Shown: positions 27,635-40,268 of the stretch, in pieces | How the letters are laid out: every line of letters begins with the position of its first letter | How positions within the stretch are numbered: the first letter of the stretch is position 1 | Notes under the pieces: generated by a model | What the model saw: only the letters and a program-made list of their open reading frames with translations | The model's database searches: none | Told to the model about the DNA's origin: nothing | Made by a program: the position numbers and the translations under genes | Assembly: GCA_950295325.1 (NCBI GenBank) | Contig: OX485803.1 | Location: 8,494,001 to 8,558,000 of the forward strand | From: Polytrichum commune | Lineage: Eukaryota > Streptophyta > Polytrichopsida > Polytrichales > Polytrichaceae | Length of the DNA stretch: 64,000 nucleotides | Reading direction: 5' to 3'

Positions 27635-28975
27635 AAATGCACTTTTCAATGTACATGGAGAACAACAATCGTGGCCTTTAACTAAGCATAAACCCAACGT
27701 GGATCATAGCCTTGTTTGTTTGGTCAATCATAACTTAAATAACTTAAGTGGTCTCGCACTCTTGCATGGTGCAAACCACCTCTAACTCCTTGATTTGGAA
27801 ACATCTATCTCCACCTTCAAATTTTGTAGTGGCATCACTCCCTTATGTAGCGAAACTTGGATAGGTAAACATATTTGTATGACAACCTGAACACGGGTAG
27901 ATCACTCCATTGTCAAGTTGAACACCACGTGCGACCAAAAAAAAATCTTCTTTTGGTAAGTTGCACCACCAAAATGGGTCAAAATTTTATCAAATTTTTT
28001 TCATGAGTAGATATACACAATACCTATGACATAGTCAAAAGTGGTAACTAAATTTGATGATTTGTTTTTTTCATAAAACATACCATTTCTAACTAGAATG
28101 ACACAGAATTGAACTAAAACAATTACTAAAAAAAATAAAGATGACTAAAAATTTCAAAAAATTATACAAAAGATACTATCAATGGTTATGTATATGTAGA
28201 AAAAATATCATAAATTTTAAAATTATATATGGCATGTAATATAGGGGTAGCAAACTTTGTCCGCACGTGGTGTCAACTTGACAATGAAGTGACCTCCCCG
28301 TGAACCTGAATTGTGTCTTCTTGAACTATTGCATATCATTCTTAAGCCGCTATGGGAGGGACCCCCTTGATAGGCCCCATTCTCAAGAACAATGCACCAT
28401 TCCTCGCCAAGTTAAGATTAGATATTGAAAACTTAGCCCAACCATGCCATATTTATGTATATATGCTTTTACTCCAAGGGTGAGCTTGCCCACTATCTTA
28501 ACAGTTTTATGTCAAAAGAAGTTTGATGAACCTTATGTTGCAGAGACAAGTAGGGGTTGCAGCTTGAGCAACAGGGTTTGCAAGCATTCACATTGTTTGC
28601 AAACTACAAATGCCTTAACGGGCAATCATACTAGATTGCTATATTTACATGGTGCGTGTTTCTCTCACTCAACTCAAAACAACTCCTTCGTGTTTCAAGT
28701 CCTCATTGTCACCCTTTGACAAAGCTTCATTGTTGTATTTTCATATGTCTTTTCTTTAAAAGTCATTATGAAAACGAACCTCAAAATATTGATGCAAACA
28801 AACTCAAATCATATTAATGTGTGAACCTAATTGCATATGACTAACATGTGCAGGACCAACAAGTTGGATTTATAAGGCAAGGCATGAGGATCAAGAGGGC
28901 TCGGGGAAGTCACAATTTGTTCTAGTATGGACCTTGCTTTTACTAATGAAAGCATTCAACAAAACATGGGAGTAA
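27635..28975 (+). CDS. Candidate 3' exons of the long gene
   Basis: Three candidate exons follow the long gene on the same strand: 27635-27768 (good acceptor ATCATCTTCTTCCAG), 28505-28651 (or from 28544) and 28854-28975 (acceptor ATGTGCAG). Their phases join to each other (1 then 1) and the last ends at TAA 28973-28975. Composition resembles the upstream exons. One link is missing: exon 11 ends in phase 0 while 27635 needs phase 2, so an exon in between has not been found. An alternative reading of the last exon in phase 0 ends at TAG 28923-28925 with a basic KRARGSHNLF tail. I cannot decide between them. Confidence 0.4.
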
Positions 28976-30054
28976 TCATCCTTATTTCACCTTGATATAT
29001 TTGTTTGATATCTTGGCATATCACTCCATATGACATGCCGACCCTTAAAAAATGACAACATCACATAGATGAAGAGGCTCTTTGTTCATCCTTGTGATGT
29101 CAAGAGTTGGTGTGTCTATCTATGTATGTGTTTATTTATCATATGTTAGTGTCGCCTTGAAATTGTTTAATGCTCAAGCAATCAACACAATCTCATTTGA
29201 TGAAAGCTTCATTAGTTTGTAAGTTTGAATGCTTGAAATGGTAGCCATTTATGGCATGAACCACCCAACCGTGTGATACACTGTCTACATACATGATTTA
29301 AAGCTCAAATCAACTATTGATATGTGTTGCTAGCACAAACATTGTCAAAAATTGCATGAAAATGCAGCACATGAGTTGCCTATCCAGTTCAACGTAGAAT
29401 AAAATGTTTTCTAGAAGAAATCTACCACATGTTGTGATTTCATTGGTTGGGGCCCTAATTCCCACATAGTGGGACTCAAAGTGTTGAATCAAATAGCCGA
29501 CTCTAGTATGCACATGCCTACTTAGGTATACTTGTACTATAGAAGATTAGGTTATATCTAAGATTTCTACAAATTATATAGATTTATAATTATGTAGATT
29601 AGATTGATTCATATGCAACAATGAACAAAGGTAATTTTAGTCATCTTGTCCGGCTCGTACGTTGAGTCCCAAACCTATTGGTTGAAATCTATAGAATCTT
29701 ACGTGGTGGCACTTGAATAGGAGCCCTCTTTGGTGTGCACATAAATAAATATACTTGTCTTAGGGATCTGCCAATTACATAGATTTGTGATATATGCAAA
29801 TTTGGTTGATTCAGGTGCAAAGCGTGAAAGGAGTCATAACTAGTCCTCTTGTTTGTTCGCCTCATGGTTGAACCCCAAACTCTAAAACCAGAGGGGTGGG
29901 AGAGCTCAAGGGTTTTGGCAAAGTAATGAGGGAGAGCAAAGGGCGAGGAGGAATCACATAAGCGGAAGAAAGCTATGCCCCGGAGGCCATAGACCATGAT
30001 GGTGCACATGGTAGCCAAAACATTTTACGAATCTGCACTTAAGAATCATTCAAT
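28976..30054. other. Intergenic DNA
   Basis: I see nothing supportable between the presumed end of the long gene and the PARN pseudogene. The minus-strand open frame at 29689-30018 has no recognisable family motif. Confidence 0.5.
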
Positions 30055-33000
30055 TTGGCACATTATCGTATCAGTTTCGCCGCTCTGGGCTTTCTCCACC
30101 ACAATGGGATACAAAATTTTCCCCGAGATCATTGCGATGGGGCATTCAAAGGGACGTTAATTGAGGGGAAGGATGTATGGCAACATAAGTATAATGTTGG
30201 AAATGAGTTTCATCATAGTTTTGTGCCGATCTTGAGGCCCAAAGGGTTTGTAGAGGGATTTTCTTCTTTGGTGCATTCCAAGGGTTTGGTAAGCAAGGCG
30301 GGGTTGATTGCAATGGTGACAATGACATGGAGGAATTATGTGGAGTCATTATAATTGATGAAATCACAACTAGAGACAACAAATTTCATGGCATTTGACT
30401 TGGAGATGACGGGGGTGGACAACACATTGTGGAAAAGAATATGGAGTTTGATAGGTACAAATAAAGGTACCAAAACTTGAAACACTCCGCTGAAAAATTT
30501 GCAGTGTGGCAATGTGGGGTGTGTCCGTTCAAATGGGACCATGAGAATAACAAGTTCATAGCTCACCTTTACAATTTCTTCGTGTTTCCACACAATGAGC
30601 TCTAATTGGAGATGTCATCACGAGGGTTCTATGTGCAAACCACATCAGTAAAGTTTCTCGCCATACACCGGTTTGATTTTAATGCATGTGTGTATGATGG
30701 CATTTCTCATCTCTCTTATGACTAGGAAACATCAACTCGGAATTTTTAGGGAATAGCTCAAGAAATTAAGAAGCAAAGTTCCTATGAGGATACTCATATC
30801 CCATTGACAAAGTCTAGGCATGTGATCTTCACTGAAAGAATGCGTGTCCAAATTGGGGAATGGCGAGATGGCCTCCTTTGTAACTGGCAAAAATGGCAAT
30901 ACTCTGAGAAGTTAGCCATCCCAATTGGTTAATTCACATCAGAGCATGATCTAGTCACTAAAGGGATTATGACAAGTGTGAGGTCATCACTTGGAAGTTT
31001 AAGGCCCACCATGGCCCTTGATGTGATGATCTCTCAACAAACATGGTTAATGAAGCAAGTGATAAGAAAATATTACCCTAACCTTGTGGCTATAATGAAG
31101 GGGAAGAACCCTCTCATGGATCCACATTAAATCTCCTCAATATACACATCATCCATGGAAGAAAAGGCCTAATTGATGTAAATATTGGCTAATGAGGAGT
31201 GACAAGCACTCGAGGCTTGTATGTCCAATGTTGTAGGGTCCTGGAAAGTTATTGATGTTGTGGTTGGAGTTGGTGTTCCAGTTATTGGCCAAAATTGCTT
31301 CCTTGACACGATGCACAGTTATTCCAAGTTTTTTGGTTCCCTTACCTTCAAGTAAAGGAAGCGTTTCATCTTCATTGCTATAGCAATTACCTTGCATTGT
31401 AGATACAAAGTGCATCCTAAGAGCTAAACCAACATTGCGCGGAGTTATTGCCAACAAAAGAACCTCATTGGCTATTGTGTTCTTGCATATCGACTAGGAT
31501 TTTGTTGATCATGTTGTGGCAATTGGAAGATTTTACTTCGGAAAATGGAATATTTTGAAATATCATTCTCCAAGGTTGTGGTGGAGGTTGTTGAGGGGTT
31601 TTGAAGGTACGGTGCAAGGAAGGACACCGGCCTTAAACTTGAAGTAGGTTTTAATGCTTACATGTAAAACTCTCATCTTCTCAAGCTTCATTGTTGTGAC
31701 CTAATCTTACAATGGATCCTTGTGTTCATCGCAAGGTCACCCCAACCTCGATTCAATTCCAAATCCTTTAGGTTGGGGAAGGGCCAATCTCCACCCAACC
31801 TCAACCTTGACCTCAACTTTGACCTCAATACCCCAAAATCTCAAAATTGGATGACAACATAGTTTAAGATCGGGCGCACTTCCACCCCACACTCAACTTA
31901 TAATAGTATCCAATATTAAGATATTAGGGTATTGAGGACGGGTTGGAATATGGCATTTCCCAAACCTATATTGTCATCCAAAATACTAAGGTTTTGGGGT
32001 TAAGGTTGGGGTGGCCTTGCTCACCAAAAGTGATTGATAAACTTCCACAAATTGACATGATTTACCCTCCTATGGATGTCTTTAGGTCTTTAGTTTATAC
32101 CACTATATGATCTCTTAGGAGCAAGTCTTTGTCAGTGGGGTTGGCATTGTTGAGACTTCTAAGCTCCTATTACATTCTGCGAATAATGCCCAGGTTTGTC
32201 ACTTGCTACAAGTTGATGTTGCGACAATTTGCAACTTGCCAAAAACTATCAAAACAAGAGAGCATGGTTTAGCTAGTTATGCAAGCATATTGGCAATGGG
32301 CGGGGTGGGCAACATGGCATTGGGTTTGGCGACAGGAGGAGATGTTGCAGGTGTGAAATCACTGCAAGGACCTCACTTTTCTACACATCATCAGCATGAG
32401 CGCTTTATTATTGCTCTTGTTTGGGGATTTCCTCCTGGCAACAAGGAATATGAGATATGCACAATGATGCAAAAAGTTTTCCTTGAATGGATGTTGTGCC
32501 AGTTGACAAGAGCTCAACTTTTGTTGATTTCAAAAACCCTCATCTTAGTGCACCAATTTTTGGAGTTGATGTTGCAGTCTATGAATTCTAGAGCTGGAGA
32601 AAAGGGTACACAACATCTTGGAGCGGCACCTTATGAGGCTTATGAGTATCTATGCAAGACACCTTTAACTTCGGAGCACTTAGCTAACTCAGCCAACATA
32701 TTACAGTTGGACAATTTATTTTCCAAATAAAGTTTTCTAAATTCATATCCTAGTCAGTTGGGACCTAGTAGCAAGGTTTAGAAGCACATAGATTTAGATA
32801 GGGTGATAGAGCAGGGATTTGCCGAACTAATCATTGGGATGTAGGTTACCAAGTTGGTGAGGCTACTTTAAAAGAGGAATTAGAGATTGCATCAGCAAGA
32901 GAACGGGATTCAATAGAGCAAGTAGTATTCACCGATAGTTCTAGAAGCAGAGAGGTTTCTCCTCCCACCACAATAGGATTTAACAATTGGATGAAACGAT

Positions 33001-33092
33001 TAGTTGATGAAGAAGAGTTGGCAAGTGTACCTACTTTGGCCAAGCGGGAAGAACCCAAGGCCTACAGACAACTAGAGTACGTTGGTTATTGA
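30055..33092 (+). pseudogene. PARN: PARN-like poly(A)-specific ribonuclease pseudogene
   Basis: PARN is a DEDD-type 3' exonuclease that removes mRNA poly(A) tails. Translating the plus strand with frame changes gives PARN blocks in order: TWRNYVESL just before an in-frame TAA (30352-30354), then FMAFDLEMTGV near 30388 with the D and E of the first exonuclease motif, SAEKFAVWQCGVCPFKW, AHLYNFFVFP, FDFNACVYDGISHLS, GQNCFLDTMHSYSKFFG near 31280, GFNAYM near 31670, AQVCHLLQVDVA near 32190, LVWGFPPGNKEYEI near 32430 and APYEAYEYLCKTPL near 32625. Blocks from 30358 to about 31680 are contiguous, without introns, over the length expected for cDNA. Many stops and frameshifts kill it. About 500 bp of unrelated sequence separates 31685 from 32180. 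It is probably an old retrocopy. The last block (32846-33092) is open in the plus frame, with the GFNNWMKRLVDEEELASV stretch. Confidence 0.85.
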
Positions 33093-34515
33093 ATTCTTTC
33101 TCTTTCATATATTAAGAACTGTCTCTCATGTTTTCAAAGGTCACCCTCAGTAAATATTTTGTATAATTGCAATAAGAGACGAAGGTGCTCAGAATCACGA
33201 AGTCTACAAATTGTCCAGCTCGTGAATGCTCTCTATCTATTTATCTCGATGACAGAAACTCAAGCAATATGGTCCTTCTATTATCTCATTATACACTTTG
33301 TGCATATGTTTGGATGTCTCAACTATAGAGTTATCCTTCAATTTTAACCCCAATTTGGTCAAGAGTTGGTCCTATGGGAAATTTCATTGTTGGATTTGCA
33401 TACAAATCAACAATTTCTTTCCACTTGCAGCGCATGCTTGGAGCAGCCTATTTTGGTAGCAGCCTATTTTGGTGAATGGAGGTTCTGCTCAAACTGTCCT
33501 CTCCCTGTCCCCCTTCACACCATCGGATCAGCCCCTGTGTTGCAATTCGCACCTAAAAAGGAATCTTTAACTCGTAAAATAATATGAAAACGATTTTGCA
33601 GTCCAGGAAGCTGAGTGGCATTCCAAGATCTATCCAATGAGCTATCACTCGCTGACTTTTGCCCAAACATTTGATCACAATGAGCTTACAAAGTTTAATT
33701 TTTTTGACTTTCAGATCTAGTTTGAATCTTGTTCAGATGAAGCACATGAAGAAAAGAAATTGCATAGTTTGTCAAGATCATTCTGAATATGGTCCAAATG
33801 GAGCAAATGGAGATTTTTTTGTCATATGACTTGTCAAGATCATTCTGACGAGCTATCATCCTCTCAAAGCTTGTGAAGTCATTCAAGTGAATCACTCCGT
33901 TGCAAGCTTCTGAAGTTCAGATTCTCTGTTATACATATTCTGCTCAAAGCTTGTTTGAAATGAAGCAAGTGAGGAGACTCTCTTGCTCAGATGCTCGAGC
34001 TTTCTGTCTAGTTATCAACTGTCAGTTGCACGTAATGAGGGCCCCAGGTGCATTTGAAGTCAATGTTGTCCATATTTAACTCAAATATTGCTCAAATGAA
34101 GCATGTGAGTGAGGAATCTAGCCAGCTATCACCCAACCCCACATTCTTAAAGTTGAGCATGCAACAACCAATCAAAGGTGCAGGTTGAGAGGAAGTCGAG
34201 ACACTTCATGAAACTCATGAGTATGTCATAATCTCCAGGATTTGATATTCAGATTAGACAGCATCAACATATATACAAACCATTGTGACCATCATGAAAA
34301 GTACCAAAGCTAAAAAGTTTGAGAAAATCGCTCACAAGGGAGAAGTTTTATATAAAAGATTGCAAAATACATGTGGCCCACAAGTAATCTGCTGGCCATA
34401 TCTATTTCTATCAAATTCTCCATTGTTTCCTGTAGTACTCGAAGTGTCAAAATTTCAACTTGACCAGACTAAATGTCATACTAAATCCATCTATAAGTTT
34501 TTTCATCTGAAAGTG
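33093..34515. other. Intergenic DNA
   Basis: No gene is supportable. Short direct repeats occur, such as GTCAAGATCATTCTGA near 33773 and 33834. The right end adjoins the DnaJ stop codon and probably contains its 3' UTR. Confidence 0.5.
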
Positions 34516-37500
34516 TTACCTGCTGCTACTGGCGGCCTTGGGTTTCGCCATATCTGCAAGCTCTTCAATTAATTTCCTCTCTTCACTGCTTAGTCGCTTA
34601 GGAATCTCTACTTGAACCTTCACCAATTCATCACCTCGCAAGTTAGGCTTACCTAACAGAGGAACACCCCTCTTGCCCATCACCAGAGTGGTTCCAGGTT
34701 GAGTCCCGGCCGGAATCTTTAAGTCTACTGAACCATCCACAGTTGGCACTTTTACAGTGGTTCCTAAAATTGCATCGATGTATGAGATCTTTGCGGAAAT
34801 GAGAATATTGTTACCATCCCGCTTCAACTCAGGGTCCGATCGTACATTGATGAAAACATATAGATCTCCAGGGGGTCCTCCTCGACGGCCTGCATTACCC
34901 TCGGACCTCACGCGAAGCCTGCTTCCGGAATCCACACCGGCTGGTACCTTCAAGCTAATGCGCTTGGATCTCCTTACTCGACCATCACCGGAGCAAGATG
35001 AACAAGGCGTAGAGATCTCCCCAGAACCTCCACATGAAGGGCATGTTGCAACCTGAAAAGATTGCACTCAGTGTCATTCACACTTACTACATCCAAGGAA
35101 TGTGGGCCTTATGTGGTCACTCTTCTTTGTCAGACACCTATATTTGAGTGGTATATGGTAGACGCTAAGATTACTTTGACACTCAATGGACTGAAAATAA
35201 GTTGCTCTGCTTCGAATTTAAACACTACCTCAAAGCATCCACCACAAGTCAAAAGAAAGTATCAATTTTGTATGCAAAACAACCAGTGAGAAATCATAGG
35301 GGACCAACTCTCCACAAAAAGTCCTATTGAGATGAAGGAAACAACTCAAGACAGGAGATTTTTCTGGTCACTGAAGTCCTCATGCAGTGCAACAGCTTGA
35401 AACTACATTGTCAGAACAAAAATCTACAAATTGAGGGTGCGATTAGTGTTCTTGTTAACTCCCTGACAAACATTTCAAATTATGGCCTATATAGAGGGAA
35501 AAAAGAGAATAAAAAAGAAGCAAGCCAAGAGACGCCTCATGTGGAAGAAGTACAAAAAAAACAATAGCGTAAGTGTAGAAGACTTTTTAACTCACCTGCC
35601 GGAAATCTCCTAGAGGTGTCTGGGCAGTCGTCACAACTTGTCCTTGGCCTCCACAGGTTTTACACTGGCTAGGTGTAGTTCCTGGTTTTGCACCAGAGCC
35701 GCTACATGTGTTACAACTTTCTAGCCGAGTGACTTCAATGTCCTTGTCTGTTCCAAAAACAGCATCCTTGAAATCTAATAGCAAGTCGTATCTTTCATCG
35801 TCACCTTGCATGGGACGGTTTCGCGAAGAGCGAGAGCCTCCACCCATGCCTCCAAAGAATGTCTCAAACAGGTCAAATGGATTATTGAAGTCCTGAAAAA
35901 CAGAACATCAACAAGAGATTCAATGCATCTTCAAAATCAGTTTAAAAAATTGCACTATACGTTGAAGCTTATATAGTTTGTCTAATATAGAACTGTTGAA
36001 CTGAGGAAGGTCATCACACTTACCCCTGGCCCTCCAGCACCTTGACCCTTGAGACCCGCTTCACCAAACCTGTCATAAATTGATCGCTTCTCATCATCAG
36101 ACAACACCTGCATGCAGCAAGGCAACAATTAGAGGCAGCTTCAAAATTCCTTGCAAAACTAACATGAGCTTCTCCATGTACGAATCCTGCACATGTTACT
36201 CAGAAGACCTTAAACCACACAATCCTCTGTCTATAAGTTCATCGAGACCACCCCCTTTAACTGTGACCTTGCAGAAAGAATGCACCAGTCTTATTACCTC
36301 GTATGCATTACTGATATCTTTGAACTTCTGTTCTGCTCCAGCTTCTCTGTAAATCAACAAAACAGCAGAACAATCAGAGCCACCTTTTGCTACTAAAGTG
36401 ACCACACTGGACACATTCTCGTCCCCATTACAATATGAGATAGCAGAAGATAATCACCATAAGGAAACAGCCAACTCACTTGTTCACATCAGGGTGATAT
36501 TGCCGTGCAAGTTTCCGATAAGCTGCAACCATCAAAGACAACACACATAAATTTTGACTTCAAATGTTGGTGACTGCAATCTCAAATACTGCAAATGCGC
36601 CAAACTCTGTAATACCAATCGAGAAATCTGTGCAGTCATCTAACAGACTGAATGATATACTGTTAAAAAACATACGTAGAAGTGAATTAAAGGATTTTAA
36701 TCAACATTGCCATATTTGTAACCGTGATTGTATCTATTAAATCTTTCTCTAGTCTAGGTGAAAGATGGAGCTTGGAGTAGTATTCTGAGGGATACAAGTC
36801 TTGCAAAACTGGACTCATCCTCCAATCATTAAACACCATGGAAGAAATCATAATCACGATAAGCAAATGCATAGAGCGTGTGAGGTTCCACTGGTGTTTT
36901 CACTGTAGTCATAAGCCAAGCCACATGATCACGTGATACTCACCACTTTTGATTTCTGACTTGTCTGCATTTTTCCCAACTCCAAGTGTTTGGTAGTAAT
37001 CCTGAAGAAAAATCGTCCCCTCAGTCACCAATATATTATGAAAGCATATATTTCTAAGAAATTTCACCCCACCCACCCACCCAACATGAACCTAGAAAGA
37101 ATTCTCACCACTTTCCAATAACAATTGTCACATGTAGTGTGCACTGATGCGGGGGGGTGCCATTTTATCAAAGACAAATGCAAGCCAATATAAATTGAAC
37201 TCTAAAACAGTGCACTCGCAAAGGATAGCAGGAGTTTGCTTCAATATGTACGAATTCTTCAACTTGATGACAACCTATAGTAATGATTGTCTCCTATTAT
37301 TTAGTGCATCGAACCCTCATGAAGGAGGACAAGAACAGGGCATCATCTTACAGCGTCTGCTCGAACTAGAACACTTGACTTTTGTCGTTGTTGGTGTCCA
37401 TACATAGGACGTGGAACGAAAGAATGAACTGACTCTGAAGCAAGGAATGCACTCGACGAATAGCCACAAAGCAATCCATGGCCACTCCTGCACATAATTC

Positions 37501-37984
37501 ACCAGCCAACAATCAGAAAAGAATAAACATGTTTAATCCTAAGTTAATCCTCGGAAAGGTACTCGGTCTGTTGATACTATAGTAAGAAAACAGACAAACC
37601 CTGCTCTAAAGCCCTCCCTCAACACAGCTAGTGAAGAATCACATTCTTTGGCCCTAGGTCCCATTAGAGCCAAAATAACCAGAACCTCAGAAATGCCGAG
37701 GAAAAATTTGCAGGCAGGTGAATGAAGAAGAGTAGGCCTCAGCAGGTGATTGTTTAGGGTTCCGAGATTAGCTGAAGCTTTTGTGTCAGTAACCCAATTC
37801 ACCCTTTCTTTGCTTCACCATAGAGAACAGGTAGGTACCTGAAAGGGCCAACCGACGAAGCTCGAGAAACAATAGGAAGTGAGCAGCAAGGAGGGGCCGG
37901 GGCCGCTTGTTGTTGTTGAGATTGTTGCAATTGTTGCACACTTCCCACCGTCGTCCTGGTGACGGCCCCTAGAACAGTCGCCAT
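34516..37984 (-). CDS. Plastid DnaJ (type I Hsp40, DJA4/5/6 group)
   Basis: This is an Hsp70 co-chaperone that delivers clients to plastid Hsp70 and stimulates its ATPase. Eight exons on the minus strand, in order: 37839-37984, 37352-37487, 36944-37001, 36480-36522, 36298-36346, 36024-36107, 35596-35892 and 34516-35052. They sum to 1350 nt, giving 449 aa with all phases consistent and no stop. Residues 1 to about 90 are a Gln-, Ser- and Ala-rich transit peptide. The J domain starts at [19 protein letters not shown] and carries the essential HPD in RQYHPDVN, split across small exons. Next come a Gly/Phe-rich region, four CxxCxGxG zinc motifs ([32 protein letters not shown]) and the substrate-binding C-terminal domain. 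The length is normal for plastid type I DnaJ. The gene appears intact. The stop lies right after AGCAG|GTAACA, which could instead be a donor to a short extra exon. Confidence 0.95.
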
Positions 37985-39135
37985 TCAATTCAACTCTCAC
38001 CACACAAACCCTATCTTCTCCACCTTCTTCTTCCCTTCGCTTCCCTTTTCAACCCCCTCCTCCACAACGACTCGCCTCTCCACACCAGAGGAAATTACTC
38101 GCCAAACAAATCCCTCGGCGAGGAACCCCCCGGAACCAGACTCAAACTTCCAAAAAACACCACCCAAAATACACACGCAAGCACCAAAAATTCCAAAAAG
38201 CTCCTACACAGGCTCTGTTCCCCAATAGGTGTCCTAAGAAATGCAGCGCCTAAGGAAGGCTGAGGCTGCAAACCCTCGCAAAAGGGAAGTCCTGAGCAAG
38301 GAATTCCCCGGAGGAAGAATCAAAACTACACGGAAATCGAGGAGAAGTAAGCCACGAGAATGTAGAAAAATTCTACGAAAATGTGCGTGAGAGAATTCGT
38401 GGGGAGGTGAGGTGTCCGAGGAAGGACGAGGTGAGGTGTGGAGGCGGGGAGGGAGACAAACAGCGATGGCAGTGTGCGGGGCTTAAACCCCAGCAACGGA
38501 GGAACGAGCACCTCTAGAGAGAGAGGGAGGGAGAGGAGCAAGTGAAGAAGGTGCTGGAAGCGGCCCTTTGCAGGAAAGGGGTATGGATGAATGTCCACAT
38601 CCGTAAACATCCGTGTTATTCATCTATTCCGATGCGCGTTCGGATGAATAATGTGTTCATCCGTTCTTGTCAACTCCTGAGCACCAATCCTGGCCCGGCT
38701 CCAGGGAGGAGGGGTGCGCTTTCAGCCGTTCATGGAGACTGTAGAGGGGACACAGGTGGAGATGGAAGATGGATGAATGTGGATGAGAAGGTGTGGTGTT
38801 ACGTAATTGATAATAGAATTGAGGCGCCCATAACCAATTACTTAAGAGATTCTACACCAAATGTGTAGAAGTAAAAGGTGGTGCAAAATAATTCCGTGTA
38901 GGAAAATAGAAATCATGAGGACTACAAACATTTCGGTAATTTTTGTTCCTTAAATTGAATTTATTATTAATTTTTGAAGCCAAAAGTTGTCTTGAACACA
39001 ACACTAATGCTTGGACTTTGCCATAATTGCTTATCTTGAGACGAATTTCTCCTCACTTCAGCACTGAAAACCAGGGACATGTGTCAGGGCACTATCGATT
39101 CTCTGGTGATACCATAACCGAAGTTGAAGGCTTAG

Positions 39136-39206
39136 GGTTAGTTTCCATGTAGGCTGCTTTGCCCACAAAAATCCCGTGGGCAAAGCGGCCTACATGAAAA
39201 TTAACC
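39136..39206. repeat. 31-bp stem inverted repeat
   Basis: Arm 39136-39166 and arm 39176-39206 are complementary at 28 of 31 positions across a 9-base loop. Both carry a TGTAGGCNGCTTTGCCCAC core. It may be a compact foldback element or a transcribed hairpin; no ORF is associated. Confidence 0.85.
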
Positions 39207-39356
39207 TTGGAAACCGTGAAATGTGGAATTACTGAAATCAATCCCAACCCTATCGAAACTATGACACCCTTTAGACTTATGATGGGCTCCTAATCGGGAA
39301 TAGGTGCATCTACTCTACATCACAAACATTTTGAGGCAAAATTATCATGTGCAAAA

Positions 39357-39380
39357 TCAATCAATCAATCAATCAATCAA
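39357..39380. repeat. (CAAT)n microsatellite
   Basis: About six units of a four-base CAAT repeat. Confidence 0.9.
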
Positions 39381-39486
39381 ATGTTGAAATAACATTGTAC
39401 ATTTTCAATCCACCTCTAAAGGACACATGAAATGAAATTGAATTTAAAGTCCAAGATGCCAAAAAGGCTAATGGGACTCAAGTACA

Positions 39487-40268
39487 TCAAGATGGTTTCA
39501 AACCAACTAATTCTCTAGAGTGGTAGAGTGCGGTAGCCTCCATGAGATAGAGACTAATGTCAACTTGATGGTCCGATTGAAAGAAAGACTTGAGGCTCCT
39601 TTGAACTACTTTTTCAACTAGTGATGGGAACTTATTCCTAATTGAGTTATAAAGGGGACATTCCAACACACCATGTGCCTCTTTTTAAATTGCATTATGA
39701 AAGCAAAAGAGGCATAGCATTGTATCTCTAGAGCTAGAAATAGTTGTCCATCATCCAATTTCAATGGCAAGTCTATGATTTGAGGTGCAGTAGGCAACAA
39801 TGACCTTGTGTTGTGGTGGTGTCATGGTAGCTTCAAGTACAATTCACATCCACATTCAAGAAAATCCTTGAGGTGGAGTTAATATAATTGTTTCTTCCCT
39901 AAGATATGGAAAGAGTTCCACTCATTAGCAAGAAAAGCCTCCTTGATATCGTCATATGCTATATTCGACGTGGTTGGGTTGTCATAGGTTTCCCAATGAA
40001 ATAGACCCCATGATGTCTTCCATGTGGTTGTGTATTTGTGCCAAGTGTTAAATCCTTGTTCAGCCAAGTGTCCGGAAAGTGAGGTTGCTTTCCTGACTAA
40101 CCAAGAGGGGGATAGGTGGGCAAACCGTTGTTGAAAGCCCATAGTGAGATTGAGAGCATATAATTCTATGGGAAATTCTCCAAATTTGGCCAATGAAATA
40201 CACGACGAGGTTATTGTTGAAATTTTATCAAACCATGTGAGAGAAAATATAGGCCATTTTGAAGTCAA
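39487..40268 (-). pseudogene. LINE C-terminal fragment
   Basis: Three minus-strand frames, 39879-40268, 39618-39800 and 39487-39669, read in order as the far C-terminal part of a non-LTR retrotransposon ORF2. They contain ELYALNLTMGFQQRFAHL, then FLANEWNSFHILG, then a cysteine-containing LECPLYNSIRNKFPSL block typical of the zf-RVT tail, ending at ALYHSRELVGLKPS. Frame changes separate the blocks. No reverse-transcriptase core is present, so this is an isolated fragment. It lies on the strand opposite to the LINE at 4-6.7 kb, and its tail motifs differ, suggesting a different LINE family. Confidence 0.7.

Larger units (their letters stand above)
37985..39486. other. DnaJ upstream region and intergenic DNA
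   Basis: The sequence immediately left of about 38600 is pyrimidine-rich on the plus strand and probably includes the DnaJ 5' UTR and promoter. A short inverted repeat (GTTATTCATC against GATGAATAAT) lies near 38613-38650, and GGATGAATG-like words recur between 38580 and 38780. A strong hairpin at 39136-39206 and a CAAT microsatellite at 39357-39380 are the other features. I see no gene. Confidence 0.5.

Noticed and set aside
29689-30018. 109-codon minus-strand frame
   Set aside because: No family motif or splice structure; adjacent to the PARN pseudogene but not homologous to it.
32846-33058. Minus-strand open frame opposite the PARN C-terminal block
   Set aside because: The plus strand here reads in order with the other PARN blocks; the minus frame is its antisense shadow.
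37317-37502. Minus-strand frame over DnaJ exon 2
   Set aside because: It is in the wrong frame. The phase-consistent reading of 37352-37487 continues the transit peptide.
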